From: Stutzerimonas stutzeri
GTDB lineage: Bacteria > Pseudomonadota > Gammaproteobacteria > Pseudomonadales > Pseudomonadaceae
DNA length: 36,611 bases
Reading direction: 5' to 3'
NCBI RefSeq assembly: GCF_000935215.1
Contig: NZ_JXXD01000041.1
Span: forward strand, 1-36,611
Below, piece after piece: positions 15,662-24,456 of this stretch; the stretch's first letter is position 1, and each line of letters starts with the position of its first letter. The notes beneath the pieces were generated by a model. It was not told where the DNA came from. It was given only the letters and a program-made list of their open reading frames with translations, and ran no database searches. The position numbers and the translations under genes are program-made.

Positions 15662-15679
15662 CCACCTATATATAGGTGG
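15662..15679. repeat. Perfect 18-bp palindrome after the acyl-CoA ligase gene
   Basis: CCACCTATA directly followed by its reverse complement TATAGGTGG, three bases past the ligase stop. There is no T-run on either strand. It may be an RNA 3'-end hairpin or a dimeric repressor site. Confidence 0.6.
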
Positions 15680-15682
15680 CAA

Positions 15683-17308
15683 TCAACCTGCGCTACCCCG
15701 CGCCTCGTCGCGCAGCTGCCGACGCAGCAACTTGCCCACGGCTGTCTTCGGCAGCTCGTCGCGCAGCTCGAGATAGCTCGGCATCTTGTAGCCGGTGAGG
15801 TACTGCCGGCAATGCTCGAGCAACGCCTGCTCGTCGGCCGCATCGTCCTTGAGGCTGACGAAGACCTTCACTGCCTCACCCTTGCGCGCATCCGGTACGC
15901 CGACCGCCACGCATTCACGCACGGATGGATGCTGCATCAGCACATCCTCGATCTCGTTGGGAAAGACGTTGAAGCCGGAGACCAGGATCATGTCCTTCTT
16001 GCGATCGACGATCTTCACGAAGCCCGCGGCATCCAGCAAAGCGATGTCGCCGGTCTTCAGCCAACCCTCGGGCGTGAGCACCTTGGCCGTCTCGTCCGGC
16101 CGCTGCCAGTAGCCCTGCATCACCTGCGGGCCGCGCAGCCATAGCTCGCCCGGCATTTCCGGCGCTACGTCGTTGCCCTCGTCATCCACGGTGCGCAGCT
16201 CGGTTTCGATCAGCGCCTGGCCGATGTAGCCCTCGCGGTAAGGGCTCAGCTGTGTACCGGTCGCCACAACAGGCGAGGCCTCGGTCAGGCCGAAACCTTC
16301 GCGGATCGGCGCCCCGGTCAGTGCCTGCCAGCGACGCCCGACTTCACTGCTGAGCGGCGCGCCGCCGGACGTCGCCCACTTCAGATTGGAGAAATCGATG
16401 CTGCGAAACTCCGGGTGATTCATCAGCCCGACGAACAGCGTGTTGATGCCGCTGAGCAGGCTGAACGGATAGCGCTGCATGGCACCGATGGTTTCGTCCA
16501 GATTGCGCCCGTCCCGGATGAATACGGTGTGCAGGCCCATGCCCACCGAACTCAGGCAGTTCGTGGCAAAGGCCATGATGTGATACAGCGGCAGCGGCGC
16601 GATGCGCACGTCCTTTTCAGGCTCCAGCAGACCCGGCTTGTCGAACAGCTCGATGGTCTGCAGCACATTGGCCAGCAGATTGCGGTGACTGAGCATCGCG
16701 CCCTTGGACACACCGGTGGTGCCGCCGGTGTACTGCAACAACGCCAGCCGGTCGAGGCCTGCTTCGCGTTCCAGAGGCGGGCTTTCCGCCCCCAGCCGCA
16801 GGGCCTGCATGAAGCGCTGCGTTCCCGCCTCGCTGCCTTCGTGAATCGGCCTCTGCAGATCATCGACGCTGGTTAGCATTACGTGCTCCAGCTCGGTGTC
16901 CGCCTGCACCGCGCGTACCAGCGGCAGCAGCCGATCGAGCACAAGGATCGCCCTGGCGCCGGAATCGCGGAACTGATGGCGGGCTTCGGCGGCCGTGTAC
17001 TGCGGATTGGTATTGACGATCACCAGCCCGGCCTTGAGTGCGCCAAACACGGCGATGGGATATTGCAACGAATTGGGCAGCTGCAGCGCCAGCCGGTCAC
17101 CGGGTTGCAGCCCGGCGTGATGCCGCAGGTAGCGCGCGAACGCGTCGGCAAGACTGCCCAGCTCGGCGTAGGTGAGCTGGTCGTCGCCACAGGAAAATGC
17201 CGCGCGCTGCGGATGCTTCGCGCAGGCCTGAGCCAGCAGGTCATGGACGTTCTGGTAGCCGCCACGGGCGAGTTCGGTAGCCACGTAGCCTTGCACGGAA
17301 GCGGACAT
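15683..17308 (-). CDS. Long-chain fatty acid-CoA ligase, FadD-type
   Basis: Activates a carboxylic acid with ATP and CoA by way of an acyl-adenylate, feeding beta-oxidation. The product of about 541 residues is a normal ANL-family enzyme: P-loop YTGGTTGVSKGAMLSHRN near residue 197, SGGAPLSSEV, GFGLTEASPVV, and the hinge/signature GWLKTGDIALLDAAGFVKIV followed by DRKKDMILVSGFNVFP. The catalytic C-terminal Lys is in PKTAVGKLLRR. The start is set at 17308 (third codon of a longer MSMSAS frame) because GGAGA is 6 bases from it but directly abuts the first ATG. An IclR regulator is divergent, so it probably controls this gene. The exact substrate chain is unknown; the dehydrogenase/FadB-like operon at 25850-30350 could use its products. 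Confidence 0.9.
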   Translation of the reverse strand: MSASVQGYVATELARGGYQNVHDLLAQACAKHPQRAAFSCGDDQLTYAELGSLADAFARYLRHHAGLQPGDRLALQLPNSLQYPIAVFGALKAGLVIVNTNPQYTAAEARHQFRDSGARAILVLDRLLPLVRAVQADTELEHVMLTSVDDLQRPIHEGSEAGTQRFMQALRLGAESPPLEREAGLDRLALLQYTGGTTGVSKGAMLSHRNLLANVLQTIELFDKPGLLEPEKDVRIAPLPLYHIMAFATNCLSSVGMGLHTVFIRDGRNLDETIGAMQRYPFSLLSGINTLFVGLMNHPEFRSIDFSNLKWATSGGAPLSSEVGRRWQALTGAPIREGFGLTEASPVVATGTQLSPYREGYIGQALIETELRTVDDEGNDVAPEMPGELWLRGPQVMQGYWQRPDETAKVLTPEGWLKTGDIALLDAAGFVKIVDRKKDMILVSGFNVFPNEIEDVLMQHPSVRECVAVGVPDARKGEAVKVFVSLKDDAADEQALLEHCRQYLTGYKMPSYLELRDELPKTAVGKLLRRQLRDEARGSAG

Positions 17309-17477
17309 CGACATTCTCCAAAATGAATTATTGTTTTACTGTGCGAAACTGGATGTCGAATCCGATAGTAGTAGATCGCTTTTTCCGTCGCAACGATCGC
17401 CAATGGCCGCACTGCCCGGCGTCGGGCGATCTGCTATCGTTCGCCACCGCTGCCCACTAGCCAGACAGACCGAGACC

Positions 17478-18263
17478 ATGAGCGACGACATCGAAGACAC
17501 CGGCACACCCAAGGATCGCAAGTTCGTCGAGGCCCTCGCCCGCGGGCTGGACGTGCTGCGTGCCTTCACCCATGGCTCGGTGGTGATGGGTAATCAGGAC
17601 ATCGCACGCATCACCGGGCTGCCAAAGCCCACCGTGTCACGCATGACCTACACGCTGACCAAGCTCGGCTACCTCAGCTATTCGCAGCAGCTGGAGAAGT
17701 ACCAACTCGATTCCGGTGTGCTGGCGCTCGGCTACGCCTACGTTTCCAACCTGCGCGTGCGCCAGCTGGCCAAGCCGTACATGGACGAGTTCGCCCGCCG
17801 CACCAACACCACCGTGGGCCTGACCTGCCGCGACCGGCTGTCGATGATCTACGTGGAGAATTGCCGCCCGGCCGAGGTCACCACCCTGCGCATGGACGCC
17901 GGCGTGCGTCTGCCGCTGGCCACCACCGCCGCTGGCCGCGCCTTTCTCGCCGCCACCCCGGAGAAGGAACGCGAGCATCTGATGGCCGCTCTGGCCAGCA
18001 AGTACGGTGATGACTGGGACGCCATCGAGGCTTCGCTGCACGCCTCGTTCGAGGAGTTCGTGCAGCACGGCTTCTGCCTGTCGCTGGGCGACTGGGACCG
18101 CAACGTGATGGCCGCTGGCGTGCCGCTACACCTGGCCGACGGCAGCATCATGGCGCTCACCTGTGGCGCGCCGTCATTCCAGCTCAGCGAGGAAACCCTG
18201 AAGAACTCGCTGGCCCACCAGCTGGAAATGCTCGCTCGGGATATCGAAAGCCTCGGCGTCTGA
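17478..18263 (+). CDS. IclR-family transcriptional regulator
   Basis: A DNA-binding regulator of catabolic genes. The 261 residues have the N-terminal winged helix (about 15-75, ALARGLDVLRAF, MGNQDIARITGLPKPTVSRM) and the C-terminal effector domain (about 85-255, with LPLATTAAGRAFLAA and the typical closing HQLEMLARDIE). The start at 17478 gives MSDDIEDTGTPKDRKFVEAL, like other IclR starts; the 49-residue extension to 17331 is rejected. It is divergent from the acyl-CoA ligase over about 170 bases. A partial palindrome (CGAT-N5-ATCG) near 17427-17439, some 40 bases before its start, could be its operator but is weak. The effector is not recognisable. Confidence 0.92.
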   Translation: MSDDIEDTGTPKDRKFVEALARGLDVLRAFTHGSVVMGNQDIARITGLPKPTVSRMTYTLTKLGYLSYSQQLEKYQLDSGVLALGYAYVSNLRVRQLAKPYMDEFARRTNTTVGLTCRDRLSMIYVENCRPAEVTTLRMDAGVRLPLATTAAGRAFLAATPEKEREHLMAALASKYGDDWDAIEASLHASFEEFVQHGFCLSLGDWDRNVMAAGVPLHLADGSIMALTCGAPSFQLSEETLKNSLAHQLEMLARDIESLGV

Positions 18264-18266
18264 TCG

Positions 18267-18845
18267 TCAGGCCCTGACGCTGGCCCAGGCGATGTCCGCG
18301 AGCAGCTCGCGGCAGTCGGCCAGCGCGGTGCGGGACCGGCCCGCCAGCCAGTTACGCGCCATGTCATGGCAGGGTCCGATCACCACCGCGAGAAAGCAGT
18401 CGCCGGGCATCCGCCGAAAGGCTCCGCTTTCCCGATGGCGCCGCAGAATCGCTCCGACCCGCTCACCGTGGGCGCGATTGACCTCGCGCAGCCGTTCGCC
18501 CATCTCCCCGGCCTCGACCCGCCCGCGGTTGTGCAGGACGAAGCGCGCCCAATCCGGGTTCGCCACCACCCAGTCGATGTAGCTGGTGACGAAAAGCCGG
18601 ACGCAGGCTTCCGCGTCCAGCGTCTCGATCAGCCCGGCTTCCAGCAGCGCGGCGTACTCACCGATGCCTTCCAGATACAGCGCGGCGATGATCCGCTCAC
18701 GATTGCCGAAGTGGTGATAGAGGCTGCCGATGCTGGCGCCGGAGTGATCACGAATCATCTCGATGGTGGTCGCCTCCACGCCGAACTCGGTGAAACAGGC
18801 GAGTGCGGCCTGAAGGATTTCCTGCTTGCGGCTACTACGGGCCAT
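18267..18845 (-). CDS. TetR-family transcriptional regulator
   Basis: A one-component repressor. The 192-residue product has the N-terminal helix-turn-helix (about residues 7-52: ILQAALACFTEFGVEATTIE, then SGASIGSLYHHFGNRERI) and an alpha-helical ligand domain. GGAGG is 6 bases upstream of the ATG at 18845. It ends 3 bases from the convergent IclR gene. The divergent neighbour is an alpha/beta hydrolase, and a perfect 17-bp palindrome lies between them, 18 bases from its own start. It therefore probably represses both itself and the hydrolase until a ligand, perhaps the hydrolase substrate, binds. Confidence 0.93.
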   Translation of the reverse strand: MARSSRKQEILQAALACFTEFGVEATTIEMIRDHSGASIGSLYHHFGNRERIIAALYLEGIGEYAALLEAGLIETLDAEACVRLFVTSYIDWVVANPDWARFVLHNRGRVEAGEMGERLREVNRAHGERVGAILRRHRESGAFRRMPGDCFLAVVIGPCHDMARNWLAGRSRTALADCRELLADIAWASVRA

Positions 18846-18862
18846 CCGGCCTCCAGTCTGAA

Positions 18863-18879
18863 CTAGAATATTTTTCTAG
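18863..18879. promoter_or_regulatory. Operator-like palindrome between tetR and the hydrolase
   Basis: CTAGAA-TATTT-TTCTAG is a perfect 6+5+6 inverted repeat. It overlaps the -35 position of a likely hydrolase promoter whose -10 is TATACT (18899-18904) and lies just upstream of tetR. This geometry would let the TetR protein block both directions. Confidence 0.7.
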
Positions 18880-18945
18880 AATTATCTTCCACTCTTCGTA
18901 TACTGCACCGATCGCAGCAATCGCAGAAGCGCGGAGAACAACAAG

Positions 18946-19830
18946 ATGGCGACGATACAGGTTGAAGAACGCTCCATCGACAACGGCAACGGCCATGCCC
19001 TGTCCAGCTACTGGTATCAGCCGAGCAGCCTGCCATGCGGCGTCGTGCTGATCGCGCCGGCGATGGGCGTGCCGCAGCGCTTCTACACCGACTTCGCCAA
19101 CTGGCTGGCCGGCCAAGGCTACTTGGCGGTGACCTTCGATTACCTGGGCATGGGCCGCTCGCGGCGGGTGCCGCTCCGCCAGTTGAACGTCGACATCCTC
19201 GACTGGGCGCGCCACGACTGCAGCGCGGTGCTCGCCGCGGCGGCCGAGGTTGCCGGTGAGCTGCCGCTGTACTGGATCGGCCACAGTGTCGGCGCGCAGA
19301 TCCTGCCACTGGTCAAAGGCCATGAGCGCCTGACCCGCATCGTCACCATCGCCGCCGGCAGCGGCTACTGGCGCGAGAACAGCCCGCAGATCCGCAACAA
19401 GGCCTGGCTGCTCTGGCATGGCCTGGCACCCGTGCTGACCGCCATGGCCGGCTACTTCCCGGGCGGTCGCATCGGGGCGGTCGGCGACCTGCCCGCTGGG
19501 GTGATTCGCCAGTGGCGGCGCTGGTGCCTGCACCCGGACTACCTGGTCGGTGTCGAGGGCGAGCCCATGCGCCAGGCCTTCGCAGCCGTGCGCACGCCCC
19601 TGACCTCACTGTCCTTCAGCGACGACGAGATGATGTCGGCGCGCAACACCGAATCCCTGCATGGCTTCTACAGCTCGGCACCGAAAACCATGCAGCGCAT
19701 CGCGCCCGCGGAAATTGGCGCCACGCGGATCGGCCACTTCGGCTTCTTCCGTCGCGGTTTCGCCGACAACCTCTGGACGCCGCGTTTGTTGCCAGAGCTG
19801 ATACCAAACCAACAACAAACGGTAGTGTGA
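18946..19830 (+). CDS. Alpha/beta hydrolase (serine hydrolase)
   Basis: A 294-residue cytosolic hydrolase of the S33/esterase-like fold. The nucleophile elbow GHSVG (in YWIGHSVGAQILPL, Ser about residue 110) and the oxyanion segment IAPAMGVPQRFYTDFA are clear, and the strand-turn FDYLGMGRSRR is typical. The late catalytic His is probably in RIGHFGFFRRGFADNLW near residue 263. No signal peptide is present. GGAGAA precedes the start. The gene is controlled by the divergent TetR protein through the palindrome at 18863-18879. The substrate, a lipid ester or a xenobiotic ester or amide, cannot be deduced. An MFS carrier gene 147 bases downstream may be a functional partner. Confidence 0.87.
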   Translation: MATIQVEERSIDNGNGHALSSYWYQPSSLPCGVVLIAPAMGVPQRFYTDFANWLAGQGYLAVTFDYLGMGRSRRVPLRQLNVDILDWARHDCSAVLAAAAEVAGELPLYWIGHSVGAQILPLVKGHERLTRIVTIAAGSGYWRENSPQIRNKAWLLWHGLAPVLTAMAGYFPGGRIGAVGDLPAGVIRQWRRWCLHPDYLVGVEGEPMRQAFAAVRTPLTSLSFSDDEMMSARNTESLHGFYSSAPKTMQRIAPAEIGATRIGHFGFFRRGFADNLWTPRLLPELIPNQQQTVV

Positions 19831-19870
19831 GCGTACAAACACATCAGTTTCGCAGAGCGGAACACCTCTA

Positions 19871-19890
19871 GCATATTTCGAAACATATGC
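19871..19890. repeat. Inverted repeat upstream of the MFS gene
   Basis: GCATAT-N8-ATATGC, centred about 97 bases before the MFS start in the 147-base gap after the hydrolase. It could be a regulator site or hairpin; no T-run follows. Confidence 0.4.
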
Positions 19891-19977
19891 GAGGGTTATT
19901 CACCTTGCCGGATGGCTGATCTCCGACAAAAGTGAGGATGGGCTGGTTACAGCCCTACTCGCCAATGGAGCCTCGCC

Positions 19978-21324
19978 ATGCACAACAACAATAACGGCTA
20001 CCCCTCGAGCACCCGCGCCTGGGTCACGGTCGCCATCCTCATGCTCGCCTACGTGCTGTCCTTCGTCGACCGGCAGATCCTCAACCTGCTGGTCGAGCCG
20101 ATCCGCCGCGACCTGGACATCACCGACACCCATATGAGCCTGCTGATGGGCTTCTCCTTCGCGGTGTTCTACACCATCTGCGGCGTGCCCATCGGACGCC
20201 TGGCCGACCGCAAGAGCCGCCGCGGCATCATCGCCATCGGCGTGCTGGTGTGGAGCCTGATGACCGCCCTGTGCGGCACCGCGCGCACTTTCTGGCAGTT
20301 TCTCGTGTTCCGCATTGGCGTCGGTGTCGGCGAGGCGGCGTTGTCGCCCTCGGCCTATTCGCTGATCGCCGACAGCTTCCCGCCCAAGCTGCGCGGCACC
20401 GCGATGAGCGTCTATTCGATGGGCATCTACATCGGCTCCGGTCTGGCCTTTCTGCTCGGCGGGCTGGTGGTCAAGTTCGCCTCGGCCCAAGGTGATGTGG
20501 AGCTGCCGGTGCTCGGCATGGTCCGACCCTGGCAGCTGATCTTCCTCGTGCTCGGTGCAGCCGGCGTGCTGTTCACCGCCGTGCTCTTGCTGATCCGCGA
20601 GCCGTCGCGCAAGGGCGTCGGCGCCGGCGTCGAGGTGCCACTCAGCGAGGTGGCGGGCTATATCCGCCAGAACCGCCGCACCGTGCTGTGCCACAACTTC
20701 GGCTTCGCCTGCCTGGCGTTCGCCGCCTACGGCAGTTCGGCGTGGATTCCGACGTTTTTCATCCGCACCTACGGCTGGTCGGCCAGCGACGTCGGCGTGC
20801 TCTACGGCTCGGTGGTGGCGGTGGCGGGCTCGATCGGCATTATCGCCGGCGGGCGGCTGTCGGACCTGCTGCACCGCCGCGGTTATCGCGACGCACCGCT
20901 GCGCGTCGGCATCATCTCCGCCGCGCTGACCCTGCCACTCAATCTCGCCTACCTGGCCGGCACCGGCGAACTGGCGCTGGCGCTGATCGCCCTGCACGTC
21001 TTCACCATCGCCATGCCCTTCGGCGTCGGCCCGGCGGCGATCCAGGAGATCATGCCCAACTCCATGCGCGGCCAGGCGTCGGCGGTGTACCTGTTCGTCA
21101 TCACCATGGTCGGCCTCGGCATCGGCCCGACCGCCGTGGCGCTGGGCACCGACTTCGTCTTTGGCGACGACAACGCCCTGCGCTACTCGCTGCTGATCGT
21201 CACCGGCGTTGCGCTGGTTGGCGCGATAGTCCTGCTCGGCATGGGGCTCAAGCATTACCGCGGCAGCCTGGATCGCTTGCAGGAGTGGAAGCCGCAAGGT
21301 GTAGCCACACCAGCCCCGGCGTGA
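19978..21324 (+). CDS. MFS transporter, spinster-like/anion:cation-type
   Basis: A 12-segment major facilitator carrier of 448 residues in the inner membrane. Segment 1 has LMLAYVLSFVDRQILNLLVEP (membrane Asp-Arg typical of spinster-like MFS). Motif A, GRLADRKSRR, lies between segments 2 and 3 near residue 76, and FRIGVGVGEAALSPSAYSLI forms segment 4. A second pseudo-repeat follows the central loop near residue 210. The N-terminus has four Asn residues in a row. GGAG precedes the ATG. It may be co-transcribed with the hydrolase gene upstream or have its own promoter. The substrate is unknown; spinster-like bacterial members carry sphingolipid-like, sugar phosphate or aromatic acid substrates. 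Confidence 0.9.
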   Translation: MHNNNNGYPSSTRAWVTVAILMLAYVLSFVDRQILNLLVEPIRRDLDITDTHMSLLMGFSFAVFYTICGVPIGRLADRKSRRGIIAIGVLVWSLMTALCGTARTFWQFLVFRIGVGVGEAALSPSAYSLIADSFPPKLRGTAMSVYSMGIYIGSGLAFLLGGLVVKFASAQGDVELPVLGMVRPWQLIFLVLGAAGVLFTAVLLLIREPSRKGVGAGVEVPLSEVAGYIRQNRRTVLCHNFGFACLAFAAYGSSAWIPTFFIRTYGWSASDVGVLYGSVVAVAGSIGIIAGGRLSDLLHRRGYRDAPLRVGIISAALTLPLNLAYLAGTGELALALIALHVFTIAMPFGVGPAAIQEIMPNSMRGQASAVYLFVITMVGLGIGPTAVALGTDFVFGDDNALRYSLLIVTGVALVGAIVLLGMGLKHYRGSLDRLQEWKPQGVATPAPA

Positions 21325-21664
21325 CAGATCGACGCATGGCGGCCAGTACATTCATTGCGTGCACTGGTCGCCGGCGGTCAGATCGTTACTGCCCAATAAG
21401 CCTTGTACGGCGTCAACTTCAGCCCTTCGGATTGTCGGTCAGTTGAGCTGAAAGCCGACCGCCACGACACTGCCAAACCCCTGCAGCTTCAGCCGTTCGC
21501 ACTCGGATTGCCGTCCTAGACGCTTTTGAGTTTGTGATGCAGGCCATATTTGTGTGTAATTGCCGGCCATTTCAGGGATTGAAACGGCAGCCCCGTCGGC
21601 ACTGCAACGGCCGTCGCGTCAGTCCTGAATGCTACCTGCCAGCCATTCAGATAAGGACTACCTC
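21325..21664. other. Intergenic stretch before the envelope operon, promoter only
   Basis: No credible gene. The left 200 bases show no clear structure or terminator for the MFS gene. The right part holds the promoter candidate at 21532-21560, which leaves a leader of about 100 bases. Confidence 0.5.
21532..21560 (+). promoter_or_regulatory. Sigma70-type promoter of the three-gene envelope operon
   Basis: TTGTGA (21532-21537), 17 bases, TGTAAT (21555-21560). Both hexamers are close to consensus with ideal spacing. It is the only good candidate before the operon. Confidence 0.6.
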
Positions 21665-22549
21665 ATGGGCTTCGCAAAAAAAACCAGCGTGCTGTTGCTC
21701 AGCAGCGCCATCGTGTTCAGCGCCGGTTGCGCCAACATGGCCGAGAACGAGTGGGCCAACAAAGAGAACATCGGCACCCTGGTCGGCACCGCAGCAGGCA
21801 TTCTCATCGGTAGCCAGGTTGGAAACGGTAGCGGTCGCACCGCAGCGATGATCGCAGGCGCACTGGCCGGCGGTTACCTGGGCAAGACTATCGGCGCGAA
21901 GCTTGACGTGCGAGATCGCGAGGCGCTTGCGCTGCAGACCCAGCAAGCGCTGCAGTACACCCAGGATGGCCAGACCACTCAGTGGTCGTCGAGCCACAGC
22001 GATGCCAAAGCCACCATTACCCCGATCAAGACCGAAACCGTACAACGTGAAGTCGCAGTCAAGCGCACTCCCAAAGTGCAGCCGGTAGCGAACATGACCC
22101 TCATCAACCAGCCCTACCAGGCGGTTAAATCGGCGAACGTACGCAATGCGCCCGACCTCAAAGCCGAAAAGGTTGCAGGGTTGCCAGCTGGCACCACCTT
22201 TACCGCGATTGGTCGCACCGACAATGACTGGATCATGGTGGGCCGCCGCGGCGTAACCATCGGCTATGTTTACGCGCCGTTGGTGGCTCAGGTTAAAAAG
22301 CCTGCCCAGTCGACCCAGAGCGCCGCAGCCGAAACGGCGACCGATCTCGACAGCCTCGATATCGCCAGCGCAGCCTCCAAGGGCATTGATCTGGACGCCA
22401 TCGATCTGGATGCTGTTCCGGTCGAGCAGGCCATGACGGCCCAGGCCACCTGCCGAACGATCAAGTACGACGTGACAGCCCAGGGCAGCAATGAGCAGCA
22501 GACTGCCAAGGCCTGTCAGGCGGCCGACGGTGCCTGGGAGCTGATCTGA
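21665..22549 (+). CDS. Glycine-zipper and SH3-domain lipoprotein (17-kDa surface antigen-like)
   Basis: A 294-residue envelope protein, first gene of an uncharacterised operon. Residues 1-22 form a lipoprotein signal ending SAG-Cys22; Ala at +2 predicts outer-membrane sorting. Residues about 37-80 are a glycine-zipper 2TM segment (IGTLVGTAAGILIGSQVGNG, then IAGALAGGYLGKTIGAKLD) as in Rickettsia 17-kDa antigens. Residues about 155-212 form a bacterial SH3 domain (SANVRNAPDLKAEKVAGLPAG ending GYVYAPLV). The C-terminus, CRTIKYDV to AKACQAADGAWELI, resembles the closing disulfide module of 17-kDa surface antigens. An acidic linker with repeated LDAIDLDAV text joins them. AAGGA precedes the start. 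Its TGA overlaps the next ATG. A peptidoglycan- or membrane-tethering role is inferred. Confidence 0.82.
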   Translation: MGFAKKTSVLLLSSAIVFSAGCANMAENEWANKENIGTLVGTAAGILIGSQVGNGSGRTAAMIAGALAGGYLGKTIGAKLDVRDREALALQTQQALQYTQDGQTTQWSSSHSDAKATITPIKTETVQREVAVKRTPKVQPVANMTLINQPYQAVKSANVRNAPDLKAEKVAGLPAGTTFTAIGRTDNDWIMVGRRGVTIGYVYAPLVAQVKKPAQSTQSAAAETATDLDSLDIASAASKGIDLDAIDLDAVPVEQAMTAQATCRTIKYDVTAQGSNEQQTAKACQAADGAWELI

Positions 22550-24456
22550 TGAACGTACGCCACATTTCCCTGCTGGCCTTAAGCCTGGCCGTAACGGCTT
22601 CGGCCCAGGCAGCCAGCCATCGGCTGGCCTATTCGAAGGCGGAAAACGTCGAAGTCTTTGTCGACCACGCCGATGGCCAGCCTTGGTGCAGCGACAACCT
22701 GAAGCTGCGTTTCGCATTTGCCGGCCCAGCAGACCAGGACTCCATTAACCGCTTGCTACCAAAACTTGGCGGCCTGTTCGCCACTCAGTGCTCGAGCGCC
22801 ACGCAACTGAGCTGGACCAGTGTAGACAGCACCGGCAAGACCCAGGCCAGCGGTAGCGCCAGCCAGGCCGCCGGCTGGTTGGCGCAAGCAGCAGATACTG
22901 CCCCGGCAGCTCCGCAGCCTGCAGCCGAGCAAGCCCCTGCGCCAACCGTCGCCCAAGCGCCTGCTGAAGCCCCCGCTTCCGCTGCACCTGCTGCGCGCGA
23001 GACCGCTCCGGCCACCGCAGAGCCGGAGCCGGCCAAACCGACGCAAGCCGAAGCCGAAGCACCACAACCCCCAGCCGCATCCCCAGCGCCGACAGCACCT
23101 TTAGCCGACGCCCAACCCGCTGAGCCGGCAGAAAGGCCAGCCCCGGTTGAGCAGGCCGTGGCCCCCGCCCCGGTTATCGCCAAAGAGTTCAGCGTCAACG
23201 GCTGGCAACCGCCGCTGGCCCGGGATGTTTTTGCCAAGGCCGACTTCATCACAGAGATCACCGATCAGAACGGCTGCCGCTTCCGCCTGGGGTTCAAGCC
23301 GGAGGACGACATAGCGAATATCTCCGCGACATCCAGCGGCGTGACATGCGGCCCGGACGGCTACGCGCAGGGCAGCGGCTCGCTGACGCTCAACCGCCGC
23401 GATGGCGTGCGTCTGCATCAGTTCAAAGGCAGCTTCCTGGATGGCCTGGAAATCTACGGCGACGCGCCGCAGCTTCCGGTAGTGGGTATCGACCAACGCA
23501 AGAACCTGTTGCTGCTGTTGCATAGCGAACCTGCCAGCAAGGTGCATTACCTGCTGCGCATGGGCCATAGCTATAACGGCCACTGGAATGCCGGTAGCGT
23601 CACGCTGATCGCTCTGACCGAAACCCGTGACCTTTTCCGCGACCTGGAAAGCATTCGCCGGACAATCGACCTCGCCACCGCACACCTCGACAAGAGCGCG
23701 CCCAAGATCAGAGCGATCCAGTTCTACGGCATGCGGGATCTGGAAAAAGGGCTGTACGAGGGCGATCGGGATTTCTGGCTCTACGACATTTCGCTTTCGC
23801 GTCATTACCGTACCAAGAAGTGGGAATACGACCCGGCCCGCGCCGATAACCACCTGTTCGCATACGAGCGCAAGGAAGCTGAACTGCAGCGCCGCGCCGA
23901 GCTGGAGCGCGAGCGTGAAGCCCAGCGCCAGCGCGAGCTGCTTGCACGCCAGGCTGAGCAACAGCTGCAGCTGTATCGTCAGCTGCGCCGTGAAACTCGC
24001 AAACCCGAAGAGCTCTACGGACGCATCCTCAGCGATGCCAGCTACTCGCCGTTCAGTGGCGGTGGCTATGCCGCGATGATGCAAGGCCGCGCGCAGGGCT
24101 ACAGCCAGATCGTGCATATCGATGGCAAGACCGATGGTGGCTGGGAGGTCGACTATCCGTACCCTGCGGTATTGGATACCAAAGACAGCGAGCAAGACGC
24201 CGACGAGGGCTGGTTCCTGGTCAAGGGCGAGGCGCGCCTGGATGCATCGCGCAAGGATGAGCAAAACCTGCCGCTGACGCTGATCAGCGCCACTACGCTG
24301 CAAGGCTGCAGCGAAAAGGGCTGCGCCGACCTGCGCGACCCGCTGAAACTCGCACGACACGAAATCGGTGACCCGGACTGGACGCCGGAAGAGGCCAAGT
24401 CGCTGATACAACAAGCCTGGCCCGAACGTGCCGAGCTCCAAGGAGATGACGAATGA
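22549..24456 (+). CDS. Uncharacterised periplasmic protein with Pro/Ala linker and coiled coil
   Basis: I do not recognise this 635-residue protein. A Sec signal peptide is clear (residues 1 to about 21, ending SAQA-A). A small N-terminal domain follows (about 22-116; Cys47 and Cys81 may pair), then a strikingly Pro/Ala/Glu-rich linker (117-211) of the kind that spans the periplasm or the wall. A beta-rich domain (about 215-430) has NGCRFRLGFKPEDD and a Cys pair. A strongly charged helical stretch near 440-485 (EAELQRRAELERERE) is a likely coiled coil. A C-terminal domain ends with another Cys pair (GCSEKGC). Its ATG overlaps the previous stop, and its stop overlaps the next start, so the three proteins are made together and probably form a complex. 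Confidence 0.85.
   Translation: MNVRHISLLALSLAVTASAQAASHRLAYSKAENVEVFVDHADGQPWCSDNLKLRFAFAGPADQDSINRLLPKLGGLFATQCSSATQLSWTSVDSTGKTQASGSASQAAGWLAQAADTAPAAPQPAAEQAPAPTVAQAPAEAPASAAPAARETAPATAEPEPAKPTQAEAEAPQPPAASPAPTAPLADAQPAEPAERPAPVEQAVAPAPVIAKEFSVNGWQPPLARDVFAKADFITEITDQNGCRFRLGFKPEDDIANISATSSGVTCGPDGYAQGSGSLTLNRRDGVRLHQFKGSFLDGLEIYGDAPQLPVVGIDQRKNLLLLLHSEPASKVHYLLRMGHSYNGHWNAGSVTLIALTETRDLFRDLESIRRTIDLATAHLDKSAPKIRAIQFYGMRDLEKGLYEGDRDFWLYDISLSRHYRTKKWEYDPARADNHLFAYERKEAELQRRAELEREREAQRQRELLARQAEQQLQLYRQLRRETRKPEELYGRILSDASYSPFSGGGYAAMMQGRAQGYSQIVHIDGKTDGGWEVDYPYPAVLDTKDSEQDADEGWFLVKGEARLDASRKDEQNLPLTLISATTLQGCSEKGCADLRDPLKLARHEIGDPDWTPEEAKSLIQQAWPERAELQGDDE

Noticed and set aside
19900..21351. 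Minus-strand open frame opposite the MFS gene (483 codons)
   Set aside because: Composition is dominated by His, Gln, Asp, Ala and Gly, typical of a complement of membrane-protein codons; no domain.
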